The notes beneath the pieces were generated by a model, which ran no database searches, had not been told where the DNA came from, and worked only from the letters and a program-made list of their open reading frames with translations. From positions 1 through 64,000 of the forward strand of contig JALMLS010000355.1 of NCBI GenBank assembly GCA_038496445.1: a DNA stretch of 64,000 nt. The letters run 5' to 3'. The position numbers and the translations under genes were made by a program. Positions 21,235 to 35,119 of this stretch are shown piece by piece. This DNA comes from Trichosphaerium sp. ATCC 40318 (taxonomy: Eukaryota > Discosea > Flabellinia > Trichosidae). The stretch's first letter is position 1; the number at the start of each line of letters is the position of its first letter.

Positions 21235-23392
21235 TTATTTAAGCACAAGAGTGGTTTCAGTTGACCCTACAGCGTCTTTAGTCTTGGCTGTAATTGTACT
21301 ACTTTTGCTTCCGCTCTTGTTAGAAAAGCTAGATGTTGGCTTTTGCTGCGACTTCTGTACCATCCAAATCTGTAGCTAAAAAAAGAATCAAAAAGGAAAG
21401 TTGAAGACACAAATACTTGTTGCAGTTGACAAGCTTTTAATTCACCCCGTAGAACTACACATGTATGAAGTTGGCGAGTTTGCTTTGAAAAAGAGGGCGA
21501 CTCTTGTAGCACCACGTGGTATATACAGACTTTTAAAACGACGTACCAAGTCAACCACAGAACTAAACATAAAGAAAGAGTACCATATGATTACATAACC
21601 CACAGGGTTATCTGAAACAGAAGTAATTGAAAGCCCAAAAAAAAATAGAATACCGACACTCGAAGTTCCAACAACAAGTATTCGATAAAGAACCTACAAA
21701 AGCATTTAATAAAAAAATTGTATCGGGTTGATACAGCTTACTTTTAATGCCATTTTCCTACTTTGACTATCTTCTACACCATGTTTCAGCTTTGCCAAAA
21801 TAATACCCGCGATAACAAGGCAGTATATAAACGCTGCAAGTATTGTGAGGACCTACAAAAACTGAGAAATCTAATGTTCTATAAATAGATTGAATGAGCG
21901 TACAAGAAGTGCAGAGGCAATGGCAGAAAAACCTCTATTATCCGAAACCAATGGAGCAATTGAGTTAAAGAGTGTAATGAGCATCAGTACAGCAAAGTAT
22001 CCATAGAAAACGTATTGAGTTTTTGTCAAATAGTGCCTAACTTTGAGATCTTTCCTAGCGAGAACTTGATGCCTACATCTGTTTGTTAGTTTCTGGCAGT
22101 TTAGTTTCATTATGCAGTACCAGAACAAAGCCACCAAAACCGAACAAGTTACACTTAATATAAATTAGCTAGCAGCCTTTGTGTTTATGATTGGACGCAC
22201 GAGAATGTCAAACTAATAGTAAATGCAGACCTCACAATAAAAAAGGGATAAACTTTAAAGCTACCAACAGGGTCGACAGCTATTGAAAAAAAGTAGGTTA
22301 GCAAACGTAAAGATACAAAAAACCAACTACGTGCCATGCAGTATAAGACGGCATATAACAGCAAACATTGACAAAACAACACACACTATCGGTACAGACT
22401 TGATATGGCAACGCTCACATACTTTAAGACGATATAACCTATGAAAACTGATAAACAATAATCGCATATTTGAATTGGTTCCACGCACGTGTAGATGGCG
22501 TATCCAAGTACACCGAAGTTGACGACAATAATAGTTACTAGCCAAACAATCATCCAACTACTACCAAATATGTCTACCCATACATTACCGTCAGGTACAG
22601 CATCGACGAGATAAGATCCATTAGCAACCAAATGATCAAAATTAAAACTAGCATCCACTTCACCAAGCGGAATCTAAAAATACCTTCATTACAAAAAACA
22701 CGTGTTTTTCACTCTGGATACAGCGAAGTATCTGACTCACACAACTTTCCTGCTTCTTGAAACATGGTGGCAGGAGCCACACAGCAACCCACATTGTTTA
22801 GGTGCCACAAGAAGTGTAGAGATTAAATCTCCAGAATATAACGAAAAAAGATATTACCCTTTTCCAATATTGGTATTTGTTATGTGGTGCCCGCTGCCAA
22901 AGTTTTAGGCAGTTTCAGTCGTATGAGTCGGGTTACTCCGGTGTATGACAAAGGTAGAAAATGTATTCGAAACTCACGAAAATGTCTTCGTTTCCAAAGT
23001 GTATCTCAAATTCGCCTTTCCCAGGCCTCTTTGTCCTCGATATAATTCCTAGAGCTCCTCCTCTTTGAATACGCATTAACTGTGGCTCTTGAGGTTCTCC
23101 CCGCTCGGCTAGCATCACCAGTTTGCCTAAATACAGAATTTAGAATAACAAGCACTTCCACTTTTTACTTGCCTGAGAAGTTCGTAGCAGTCTCTGGAAC
23201 TAATACAACGCCTGTAAAGTGCCACGTGATCGAATTTCTTTTAAACTTAATTGGCGCAAGCTCCATAGGTTCTTCATTGCTGTCTACTACTACTAGGGTG
23301 GCGCTAATGTTCAGAATGAAAGCCAGAAGTAAAATAACTACAGTAGCTCTTTTCATTCTTAGCAGACCTATAAGTTGTTTTCGGAACATCAC
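21235..23392 (-). CDS. Multi-pass membrane protein, seven-helix type
   Basis: The N-terminus has a signal peptide (RATVVILLLAFILNISATLV) followed by an extracellular part (FKRNSITWHFTGVVLVPE, GKGEFEIHFGNEDIFVS). After a long intron come several hydrophobic helices: MIVWLVTIIVVNFGVLGYAI, a helix near 22330-22420, FFVSLRLLTYFF, FWYCIMKL, YVFYGYFAVLMLITLFNSI, VLTILAAFIYCLVIAGIILA. The cytosolic tail is rich in Lys, Ser and Thr (NKSGSKSSTITAK) and ends at TAA 21235-21237. A soluble domain followed by about seven helices suggests a GPCR-like or Golgi seven-helix protein, but no family signature is clear. The exon joins between 22140 and 22440 are approximate. Confidence 0.5.
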
Positions 23393-24946
23393 TTATCAAA
23401 TCACAACCTAACCTTATCATACCATTTAACAAGCAAAGTGTTTAGGTTTACCTAAAGTGATGTCTATGTTACAGAACGCTAAGAGGCAGTCAAATTACTT
23501 CTAGACAAAATAGACGTTGCTGCAGCATTGTGACAATTATCCCAAATCAAAAACAACAGACTGGTTATGAACGCTAAGGCTATTTTAACGTCGAGAACTA
23601 CTCATTAAGAACATCAAAATACTTGTCCGTTTCGGAGTCTCGGACGCTCAGACACTCGGCAAACTGCTTTTCCAATGCTACGACCCTTTCGAACTCATAG
23701 TTATAAAAAATGTGTTTCAGAAGGCGGATATGCTGTTTGTGAGTGACTGCCAATACTATGATGTATGCCCATTACTGCAACTAAAGATGTAATTTCTGGA
23801 GAGGAACACATAGCTTTGCTCTCACTCTGACATCAGACTGAATGCGAACAGCAATGTTGTTAAGCGTTATTCAAGTACCAACAAGAGACTCTACGTATTG
23901 CTACGACAAGAAAGTGTGTTGATACGAGTTACAGTTTAAATCTAATTCATACCTAAGAAACGTTAGAATATTGTGACACGTTCCCTAAAAGGATAACTTA
24001 ATATTCTTCCGCTATGAATGAATAATATGAATATTCGAATATAGGTAATATTTCGTGTCAGTGTCAGTGTCAGGGGCGAATATTTTAGTCACCAAACGCC
24101 GTGAATATTCATGAATGTGCCATGTGGGACAATAAAGGTTTTTGGAAAATCAAAATACATTCATACAAACAGTACAACGTATGCAAATGCGCAGTACACA
24201 AGGTTATTGTTTCCACAATTAACAAACCGAAAGCTATTTTTGCTACCCAGATAGAGAATTGTGGTGCTAAGAGTATGGTTTTCCTTATCAAGTCTTTGCA
24301 AAAAGACATTCAACTTTTGTTTTGATTTTATTTGCTGGCAAAACGTGCCACTACATTTCTACTCCACATGCACGATCGTCTATGCCAACACGTACATGAA
24401 AGAATACATGTTGATTTAGACGCTCTAACGCGAAGAGACGCTACACCGACAATCAACCATCACTGCCAACCGTAAATCACTGACCAGTATGTAGTGTAGA
24501 CTAGTATCGAGAAAGAAAGCCAGGAACCAAGCCTTTATTGAAGCGGAAGCAACATTAATGAAGCTGGAAGCTTCAAAAGGTATTGACGAAGCATTTTCCA
24601 TGACATCACGGACTTGTGCGCTCTTTGAACCGAATAAAATTATTTGTTTTTCTAATACGTATTAATTACGCTCGTTAACGACGATAGAGGATACCATAGC
24701 GTAAAATGAGCCATTTCCACAGTAAAAACTACAAATAGTCGATTTAATTCATGAAATATACCTCAAGTAGAACCACATGTTGTGTTACTGGCATTACGTA
24801 CTTTTCGGCGTTGTATTACCTTTGTTGACTGATTTTGGGTTGTTTTTTCATCAAACCAGAATGTCAATAGCAATTCTTTTTCCAACGCTTTGAACTGACA
24901 TTTTTTGTAACGACGTCACTTCTTACATTTTGCTGTCGTTATCAAA
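23393..24946. other. Long gene-poor stretch
   Basis: About 1.5 kb without a called gene. An open plus frame without ATG at about 23610-23784 (KNIKILVRFGVSDAQTLGKL, MLFVSDCQYYDVCPLLQLK) looks coding and may be an orphan exon or relic. Frames at 24101-24325 on both strands look like chance. A short GTGTCA direct repeat lies near 24055-24072. Confidence 0.35.
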
Positions 24947-27900
24947 CATGTCACTGTCAATAAACGGACTACAAGAATTGGATAAAAAGGCCAGACGGAA
25001 TAGAAAAAGGCGCTTAGACCAATCACAACGCGTGTTGAAAGCGAATAAGCGATTAAAATCAGTTATACATGTTCCTCCAACCTCAACACTTGTACGTACT
25101 TCAATTTAGGTTAAAATGAGCTCTTCAACATCACTAGTAACTCGTAGGATATATCTTAACTCTTTGTAGATAAAGAAACAAGCGTCAATTCGAGAAGAGA
25201 ACAAAAATCCTTCAATCCTCGATAATACTCTCGAATACAATCCTGAAATAAAGTCTAGCGCTATCATCGCCGACAAAGATTACAGTATCACAGAAAAAAG
25301 CAATGGTGTTTCCACTGACGCAACGTCTCAAAAAGGTAAGTATTGGTTCCTTATTTTAATCCTTTTGTTTGCTTCATTACAAGCGGTGTGAACATTGATG
25401 CTTCTTCTTTCTAACTGGATGGTTCCCACAGTTTGACGTAGTGTCAAGACATCTTACCAATTTTGCGCTTAGCACGTGATTTAATCTGACTTCTGTTCGT
25501 AGAAAATGATAAAATAGAATTGTATCGGGATTTTGATGTTTCTGCCTCACCTGAAGATCATATATCCATTGTAAGAGAAATACTATTATTCAGAGCTTTG
25601 CAAGTACCTGAATGTATGTTCATACGGACGTTTACAAGGAACTACGTTAAGATGTCAAGTCAGGCTTTTCAACTTTTTAAGCCTTATTTGTATGATAAAG
25701 TATGTATCTTTACAGTCAATCAGCTAGTGTTTTGTTCATAACGCCGATCTAATACTTACGTTTTCGTAGGAACTTATAGAAATGACGATATCACGTGGTA
25801 TAAGATGTATCACATTCACAAAACAGTCAGTGACGACTTGTATTGATATGTTATTTCTGCTATCGAAAAATGGTATGTTTATGGCTAAGCTGTTTACCTC
25901 TTATTAGTCTTTATTCTAATATAAAAATGCTTACACTCTACTTTAGATGAAACAGCAGATCATATAGTGGCTTCTGGAGGTGTCGGATTTCTAGTAAATT
26001 GTATTGCTACTTTCGGAGCAAGTGCAACAATTCTAAAACAATCCTTCAAAGTGTTATGCAACTTGGCAATTCATGATGATATTGAATCTAAGATAGTTCG
26101 GTCTGGTATCATAAAACTAGTAATAGATGCTATGTTACGTCATAAAAATAACGTGAAATTGCTCTTAGAAGCATGTGCGCTGATAAACAACCTCGCCTAT
26201 CAAAGTACGGACCGCCTCTTTAAACTATTTTTTTTAGCTCTCCGAGTCATATCTACGTTCATTTTATAACGTTTTTGTAGCATATCACAAGACGCTGATA
26301 GCCAGAGAGGGTGGAGTGGAAGCAGTAGTAGTTGCTATGAGAAATCATGCCAAAAATGTCGATCTTCAAATCCACGCTTGTTATGTCATCAGAGCGCTAG
26401 CCAGCTTTGAATCAAATCAACTTTGGATAAGCGAGTGTGGAGGTGTTAGAGCCATTATTAAAGCGATGGATACACATGACGATATTGAGTTACAAATAGA
26501 AGCTTGCAGTTCGCTATGGAACATTGGAAAACATCGTATGTACAAGTCGTACCTGTTCATGCTTTTTCTCACATTTTTCTTAGCTGATACAAAACTTAAA
26601 ATTGCGACCTGTGGTGGGATGTATAGCGTACTCAAAGCACTTGATAAATATACAAACTCTAAAAAACTTCAATTAAAAGCGCTTGGAGCGCTTGGGATGC
26701 TAGTTTATGACAATGGTATGTTGTATACCTGACCAGAAGAAGAACTTACCGCCCTTTTTAGAAGACAACAAAAGACTCCTTGCAGAGTTGGGTGGTGTTG
26801 TATCGATAGTGAAAGCAATGGAAAGACATATAGATGATCATGAAATACAAGCAAAAGCTTGTATCGCACTCTGTAACTTAGCTATAAATGGTACACAGCA
26901 CAGTTTAGTTGTTTCCACACTAACAAGTTTTAGATGCTCTTGAAAAGGTAATAGGTGTAGTATCTGGTATCAAGCGTATCCTAGAAGCTATGAGGCGTCA
27001 TCCTACACGCCCTAGGCTTCAATTAGAAGCTTGTGAAGCGCTCCATAATCTATCGTATTCAGGTATGTTGCAAGTTGCAAGAGTAAACAACAATAGCATT
27101 GTTCTTACTTTCTTAAGAACAAAACTTGGTACCCATAGTCGAGGAAGGTGGTATTGTTTGTTTGTGTAATACAATGATGATTCTCATTGATAAGATGCAA
27201 ATTCAGAAAGTAGTTTTAGAAATATTCAAAAACTTAGCTGCCAGCCGTAAGTTTAGTTTTTTTCTTCAAGATTTTTATAAAAATGAGCTTACATTTTGTT
27301 TAGATGATGTTGCGGTTATGTTACTTGCTTCCGATTGTATGAGTTGTATAATGAAATCTATGATGAGATGGCAATGTATGCCAGTATGCTACTTGGCGCT
27401 ATCTGTTCTTACAAAGCTGGCTCAGTGTCCTGGTACGAAATCACTTTAGTGGATAGTTTGATTTTTACTTATATGTCTCTTCTAATTAGGCTTGCGTGTT
27501 GTTATGCCTTTTGTTAACTCAGGTTGCCTATTGTATATATACGATATGTCTCAGAATGCAAAGATACCCATAAGGAAGAAAGCTTCAGACTCTATCGCTT
27601 CCCTTGTTCAGTTTGGTACGTTGTTCAACAACAACTCAAATAGTTTGTTGTACTAACACATGTTCTAGTTGGTGACATTATTGTCGAAATCAATAAAGAA
27701 AAGGATAAAAATAAGATGATGAATCAAGCCATCGCCATTGCTATTTTAATGAAACGTGCTGGAACAACAAAAGGTATAATTCAAAAAAAAAACATCTTGA
27801 GTTTATCAGTCACTATTTGCTTACTCCTTGTGTAGTATTTCAAGATGTTACAGCAACACCTGTTATTAGAATATTATGTCAACTGTTGAAAACAAAGAAG

Positions 27901-28814
27901 CACAGATTCATAGCCATGGATCATTTACAGAACATGATTAAAACATTTGTTCCGTTCAAACCACAACTAGTTTGGCCTATAACAGGTAACTATTACCCCG
28001 GTATAGCTTCTGTAGACACAGCCCAATCTAACCTTTCTGATAGCAACTAATTATGAGTTTGCTGAATTCTTTGATAACCCTGACGTTGCTGATGTTACGT
28101 TCATTGTTGAAGGTAAGAAATATCTTGATTTGTTGTGATTTGTTTCTGACTGTATTAAAGATAAGAAAATACACGCTTCAAAAGTTATATTAGCAGCACG
28201 TTCAGAGTATTTTACAAAGCTGTTGTTAAATTCAGGTACGTACAATTGATTTTAAGACCCTTGAAAAGATAATTAACTGTTGCTAGGTATGAGAGAAAGC
28301 ACAACAAATGGAGACGTGGCCATTGGGGATATAAGCTATGAAGACTTTTACTGTGTTCTCAAGTTTGTTTACACAAATCAAAAGACCTTTACCGATGCTG
28401 ATCAAGCTGCTAACATGCTTGTTTACGCCGATAGATTCCAAGTACAACATTTAAAGGTACGTGAATAGTGCGAAAAACAATCCGATTTTTTTCTTACTCT
28501 TTTTTTTGTAGATTGCTAGTGAAACCTTCTTACTCAAACACGTTATGTTGAGTACAGTTAAAGAACTATTTTTTATATCCACACGAGTGGACGCAAAAAG
28601 GTTATTGGCAACTTGTATACAATGGGTTTTTGTCAACTTTTTTACAATGTGGTTAAAGAAAGAAGGCAAAAAAATACTGGAAGAAATAATTACAATGGAA
28701 GACTTTGGGGAGGCTGTAGAACATCACATGAAGACTTCACCTATAGCAATACAAACAAATAGACAATCTCTGGTGGATAGGTTGGGATTTTTGAACAGAA
28801 GGGTCATGAGATGA
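24947..28814 (+). CDS. Armadillo-repeat protein with C-terminal BTB domain
   Basis: About twenty short exons join in frame. The N-terminus is basic (MSLSINGLQELDKKARRNRK). ARM repeats follow, each close to one exon: ASGGVGFLVNCIATFGASAT...VLCNLAIHD, REGGVEAVVVAMRNHAKN, ECGGVRAIIKAMDTHDDIEL, TCGGMYSVLKALDKY, ELGGVVSIVKAMERH, VVSGIKRILEAMRRHPTRPR, EEGGIVCLCNTMMIL. After an intron at about 27986-28044 the frame continues into a BTB domain (NPDVADVTFIVEGK, IHASKVILAARSEYFTKLLL, GDISYEDFYCVLKFVYTN) and a BACK-like helical end. ARM-BTB proteins such as plant ARIA and animal ARMC5 bind partners through ARM and cullin-3 or each other through BTB. A ubiquitin-ligase adaptor role is inferred. Confidence 0.8.
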
Positions 28815-29104
28815 GTCACAGAGAAGTTTCTCCGTTACAAAATAAAAGTTTACTCCACAACAGAAGTGTTCTTTAATTTGTTTGTTAAACGTTATCATTA
28901 CCAAGTTAGGTTATATTGTATATACACATTGGTATCATTGCTTTTGATACAGTGGGTTTGGAGGAAGTAGACTTGTAAGTTACATCAAGACATCTTTTTT
29001 TCTGATTGTTTGGTTTTTTCTTTCGTTTTCTTGCTTAACCGACGGAGAAATGTTCAATTTGGATACAATTCTATGAAAAATAAAAGCGACAGACCCTGGC
29101 TTCA
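28815..29104. other. Intergenic region between two plus-strand genes
   Basis: 3' flank of the ARM-BTB gene and promoter of the next gene; no motif recognised. Confidence 0.4.
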
Positions 29105-30630
29105 ATGAGAATATCACACTTGCTCTTCGTTCTTGCTGTTTGTTTGAGTATTGTAAGGAGTAACAACTACGATCCTCACGTCGCACATACCACGGGACCA
29201 TGGTTTGAGGGTTGGTACAATAGGTAACGCGCTTTGGTAGAAAAAAAGCTTAAAAGACTCAAATAGGATCGTCGACGCTAAAAATGGACGCTCCATGGCT
29301 GTAGTAGTTGCTAGCTTATGTACTACCGGAAAAATATGTCAACAAGATCAAAACTTGCCAGGTATTCACTAAAAACCACCCTAAACGATCTCCGGGTTGT
29401 CTAAATTCGTATAGGACTCGTTTCGGTCGGAGTACAATTAAACCGAACAGGCGAGCTCGTTTTCTACGATGAGTTTCCTGAGCAGGTCAGTATTCTAGTA
29501 GACGGTAAACCACCACTACAGGAGCCAGGTGAGTATTGATTTTTGAACATAAGTCAAAGAGAATTCTCGAAAAAAAGCGAAAAGTTTGTGGTTTGTTGAA
29601 GCTTACTTGCTCCTTTTTAGACTTCTCTTCTCCTCCAAATTTTACATGGTCATCTCAAGATAATGGCTACTTTACTCCTACATCAATAAGTCTTCGCTTA
29701 AGCACACATGACTTGGAGTACGCTAAAAAACAACAAACAAAAACCTTTGTCGTGTTTTAACATTTCCTCGCTTAGGATAACTGCTGAGTTTTCTGAACCT
29801 GTTTTCTGGAACCCTAATAACCCAGGAGAAGGTCCTGAAGGTATTTATTATTTTCAAGCTATAGTTTAAAGCGCATGTTACTAATATCTTCAAGGTGGTG
29901 TAATGATGTTACCTTTACAACAACACTGGTTTGTCTACAGTCTTTCCAGCGCAACGACATATACCCTACGTATTGGAGACTCTTATTATAAAGGAACAGG
30001 ATTGACACATCAAGAGAAAAATTGGGGATCGTCATTTCCAAAGGGCTGGGTTAGTCTTGAAAAAGCCAGTGGAAAGATTAACTAAAACGATTGTTAAGGT
30101 TTGGGCTCAGGGTATGTCTGATGATGGAAATAGTAAGGTTGTTGTATCGGGCGGAGAAGTGCCTGTAGGACCTGTAACGGTAACAGCATGGTTGATAGGA
30201 TACAGATCTGAAAAACTAAGCTGGAACTTCAGGTTCTTGAAAAACATCAATTAAACTACCTTTAACAAAGTACTCTAGGCCACAGTCCTTGGAAATCGCA
30301 ACTGCAAATCATACATCTTGCAGTGGGTTTTTCTCTATCAAAGCTTTACAATTGAATAAAATGCTTGAAATCACGTGCGTAATTGAGACCTACATTTGTA
30401 CAAAAAAGAAAATGGCTTTTCTTACTTTTTTCCTCTTTAGAATGCAAGCGCCTAGAGATACTTTTGCAGGAATTGCTGCTCCTTACACCACTGGATATAT
30501 TCACGACGCAGCTTTTGAATCTTATTCTACAATAACTGTAGCAAAGGCTTATGAAAATGGAGAACTTATCGATCAGATTGAGTTAAAAGGAGCTGCACTT
30601 GAGTTTGGTGGTGAATGGAAGTGTAAATAG
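29105..30630 (+). CDS. Secreted tocopherol-cyclase/CrtC-like protein
   Basis: Tocopherol cyclase (VTE1) and hydroxyneurosporene synthase (CrtC) share a lipocalin-like double barrel. Landmarks after splicing: GPWFEGWYNRIVDAKNGRSM near residues 29-48 (the FEGWY signature), then QHWFVYSLSS, then NWGSSFPKGW joined across the intron 30051-30099 to VWAQGMS (the KNWG..FP.GWxWxQG signature), and a C-terminal APRDTFAGIAAPYTTGYIHD with GAALEFGGEW. An N-terminal hydrophobic leader (ISHLLFVLAVCLSIV) predicts secretion or ER entry, unlike the plastid enzyme. The family signature is strong. The substrate is unknown, and a non-photosynthetic host would hint at a different lipid or terpenoid ligand. Neighbours give no pathway. 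Confidence 0.75.
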
Positions 30631-32124
30631 TCACCTCAAACAAAACCTGTTTGGAACAACATAAATACAACCCAATTAAAGATGTTATCTGCGATTAATA
30701 TCACTTATGTGTTTGTGACAAGTCAACCAACACAATGTCATAGTCAAAATCTAGTGTTTTTTCATCATACCAATGTCGCTTGTCGTAAACACGCAGTTCA
30801 TGTTGATGAGAACCTGTTAAGTCTGATGATGCCCTTTTGGTTTATATGTACCGTAATGGCGTAGAGTACGTACTTAATGAGCCCACATAGCACTAAACGC
30901 TACATAGTGCGTAAGAAGCAAAAAAGGTGCGATCATATAAATCCTATTAAAAGCCTTCTCAAGCACTACTTTCGCTTATATGCTAATTACGTTAACCAGC
31001 ACCATTGGTTATTCTTTTTATGCTCTGTTTGGTTTCTCCACGTGTACAGAAAGCGCGTTAGACGGTGCCAAACCGAAAAGATAACGGCCCAAGGAGTACG
31101 CATACATGCTAATGCCGTTGTAAAAAATCGTTCTTAGCTATCTAATTTTTGAACACGTGCTTTTCATTCTTGATACAGAATTTGTCTAGCATCTGGTTAG
31201 GCGCATTAAAAATTCTCTATTGGAGTACTCGGACGCGCATCACGGTTGGTGGCAAATGAATCAAGCAGATTTAACAGACTTATTTCGTCAAAGGCGTAGC
31301 TTCGTTGTGTTTGCCTAAAATAGTAAAGATGATCTATGAAGCGTTTAAACGCAAGCGAAGCAATATGGAAGCAGACTATCGACAACATTTTTTCATACCA
31401 GATTACAATAACAATACACAAAAACTGCGATCACAATAACCACTTTCCTTCTCCGTCGTGTTAACACGATACAAAGGCATAGTAATACATGTCATTTTTT
31501 ACATTTTTACAAACGAACAAGCAGAGCTAGCGCAGATTCAAGGGCGAAGTGCAAGCTATCTTTGGGCCTTCTAAACCGAATGAGGAAGCTGTCGCTCAAG
31601 AACAAAAGTCCTCGCTTTCTAATTTATTTAAAATTTGAGTGAGTTCAAAGACACCTAAATTGTTGTTATAGAGAACAACATGGCCGTGTTTCTACATAAA
31701 CGAGAAACGAGAAATTTCGCAAGTAAGTAACTTGACACTTCTTTTTAGAAAAGAAGCTCAACTCTATATTCTTTTCTTCGGTTTTTTGGTTTGAGTTACA
31801 CCTGTAAGGATTAAGCTGTCGCTTCCCCTCACGTGTTATTTTTTGGAAGCACAAAAACCGATGAAATCTGGGTGTACATTAAATTTTTTGATCTATTTGT
31901 CGATACCTCAGGCTGGTTACTAACCAAGAGGTTTTAAACAATTGGTATGAACTTGTTTAGGAAGTTTACAGAATTTATGTGAATGTGTGTGCCACCCGTT
32001 ATTTCTCGAAGCTGTAAATGGGTTGTAAGAAATTGATAAAGAAGTTTACAGTGCAAATGTGAATGCGTGTACTTCCGTTATGTCTCTTAGTTTTTAAAAG
32101 CTTACAACAGAAGAACATCAAAGG
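30631..32124. other. Long gene-poor stretch
   Basis: About 1.5 kb with no supported gene. Weak plus-strand frames near 31336-31437 (IYEAFKRKRSNMEADYRQHF) and 31540-31637 (GEVQAIFGPSKPNEEAVAQE) have coding-like composition but no joinable partners. CACGTG occurs near 31038, 31154 and 31831. Confidence 0.35.
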
Positions 32125-33834
<1,710 letters not shown>

Positions 33835-33970
33835 AACACGTGAACAATAAAGTACTTCAGTTTACACCCAATCGTAAACCTGAAGTTTCTCAGAATATCA
33901 TGTATTGTTTAGTTATTAGCGGATAGCCGCCTACTATTTTATTGTACAAGTTACTTTAACATTCCATCGT

Positions 33971-35119
33971 TTATTGTATAAGTGAGAAATCATCTACTTT
34001 GTCATATGCAGTTATAGATAGTAATGAATCCTGTAACAAACATAAGTACTTAAGAGAGCGTGATATTGCAAAAATTGTGTTGATTTTTACCTTGTTTTTT
34101 AAAGCAAGTTCAATGACATCACCAACATCACCATCATCTACAATACTAATCATAACTTTTCCTACTGGATGATAATACTCGAAATCCTTTAAATCAGACG
34201 AATTTAGTTTTAAACAGCAATAGGTGTTGAACCACATAATGTTTGCATCCGCTAGTAAACAAATAAGTGTTAATAATTCCAAGTGGCTAAAAAGGAAGAG
34301 GGCGTACTGTTTATCTTTAAAATATAATTTTTGTCATGGTATTTCAGTAAAACATCACAAGTCTGCTTCAAAAGTGTTGGAGGTATGCTACTTGTGATAA
34401 TTGGTGATGTTGATACTGGCCGTTGAGGTGTTGCAGAAGGAAACGAGCCAACTGATAGGTTAGTTGAATGAATTGAACTTGTAGCGAGTGATGTCCTTTG
34501 ACGTTGAGCTGGCCTTTGGGCTTCAGGTCCCTGATCTGGTTCTACACGTGCTCGTTTTGATATTTTTCTTGCTGTGGTTGGGACAAGGCTATTGTAGTCA
34601 CCCAACTTACCCCGGTAGGGCAAAGTAAGTATGGAACATACAATACTTTCATCTGTTTGATGTGCATTAAAGCCTTCAACATTTGAACAATCAGCAATGA
34701 TGTCTTCCACCTCTCGTTGAATAGAAATCGAATAGCGTCTTAATTTTTCTCTTAAGATTCTGCGTGTGACATCATGTCTCCAAGTAGTTGCCAAATAATC
34801 AAGCAATGCTTGTGCGTTTGCCAAAAAACTAAAAGAAGACTTAGTAAAAAAAAAACTGCATTTATGTCACGTGATTCGGTTGGTTTTTTTATTTTGTTTT
34901 GTTTACAACGCACGTTGTTTTGGTCTGCCATGTAGCACGTAAATCGTTGGGGTCTTGCAGAATACGGAAAATATGTACCAATAAATGTCCTTTGCCTTTG
35001 CCCCTTTATTATATTTAAGGGGGCTGCTCCCTTAAGACTGGTAATCAAAAAAATGTAAAAACTTACCGGTGGCGTACAGGTCTATTTCTTGGTGGATCTA
35101 AGATTTGAATGTTGCTCAT
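33971..35119 (-). CDS. Family X copy 2, unknown protein with PB1-like C-terminus
   Basis: Exons join in frame: start ATG 35117-35119 (MSNIQILDPPRNRP), 34926-35016 (GKGKGHLLVHIFRILQDPND), 34311-34833 (LLDYLATTWRHDVTRRILRE, DCSNVEGFNAHQTDE), 34089-34252 (DANIMWFNTYCCLKLN, DFEYYHPVGKVMISIVDDGD) and a last exon ending at 33971 (DSLLSITAYDKVDDFSL). A basic patch SKRARVEP is a likely nuclear signal. The C-terminal 80 residues (CDVLLKYHDKNYILKIN ... IVDDGDVGDVIELALKN) have the strand-helix order and the acidic IxDDxD segment of a PB1 or other ubiquitin-like fold. That is inference from pattern only. Close paralogue of 36751-38017; function unknown. Confidence 0.65.

Noticed and set aside
24101-24325. 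Overlapping frames on both strands in the 23.4-24.9 kb desert
   Set aside because: Mutual antisense frames without domains; likely chance.
24947-25100. Importin-alpha identity for the ARM gene, from its basic N-terminus
   Set aside because: The repeats continue into a BTB domain and no IBB consensus or NLS-binding Trp/Asn ladder was recognised.
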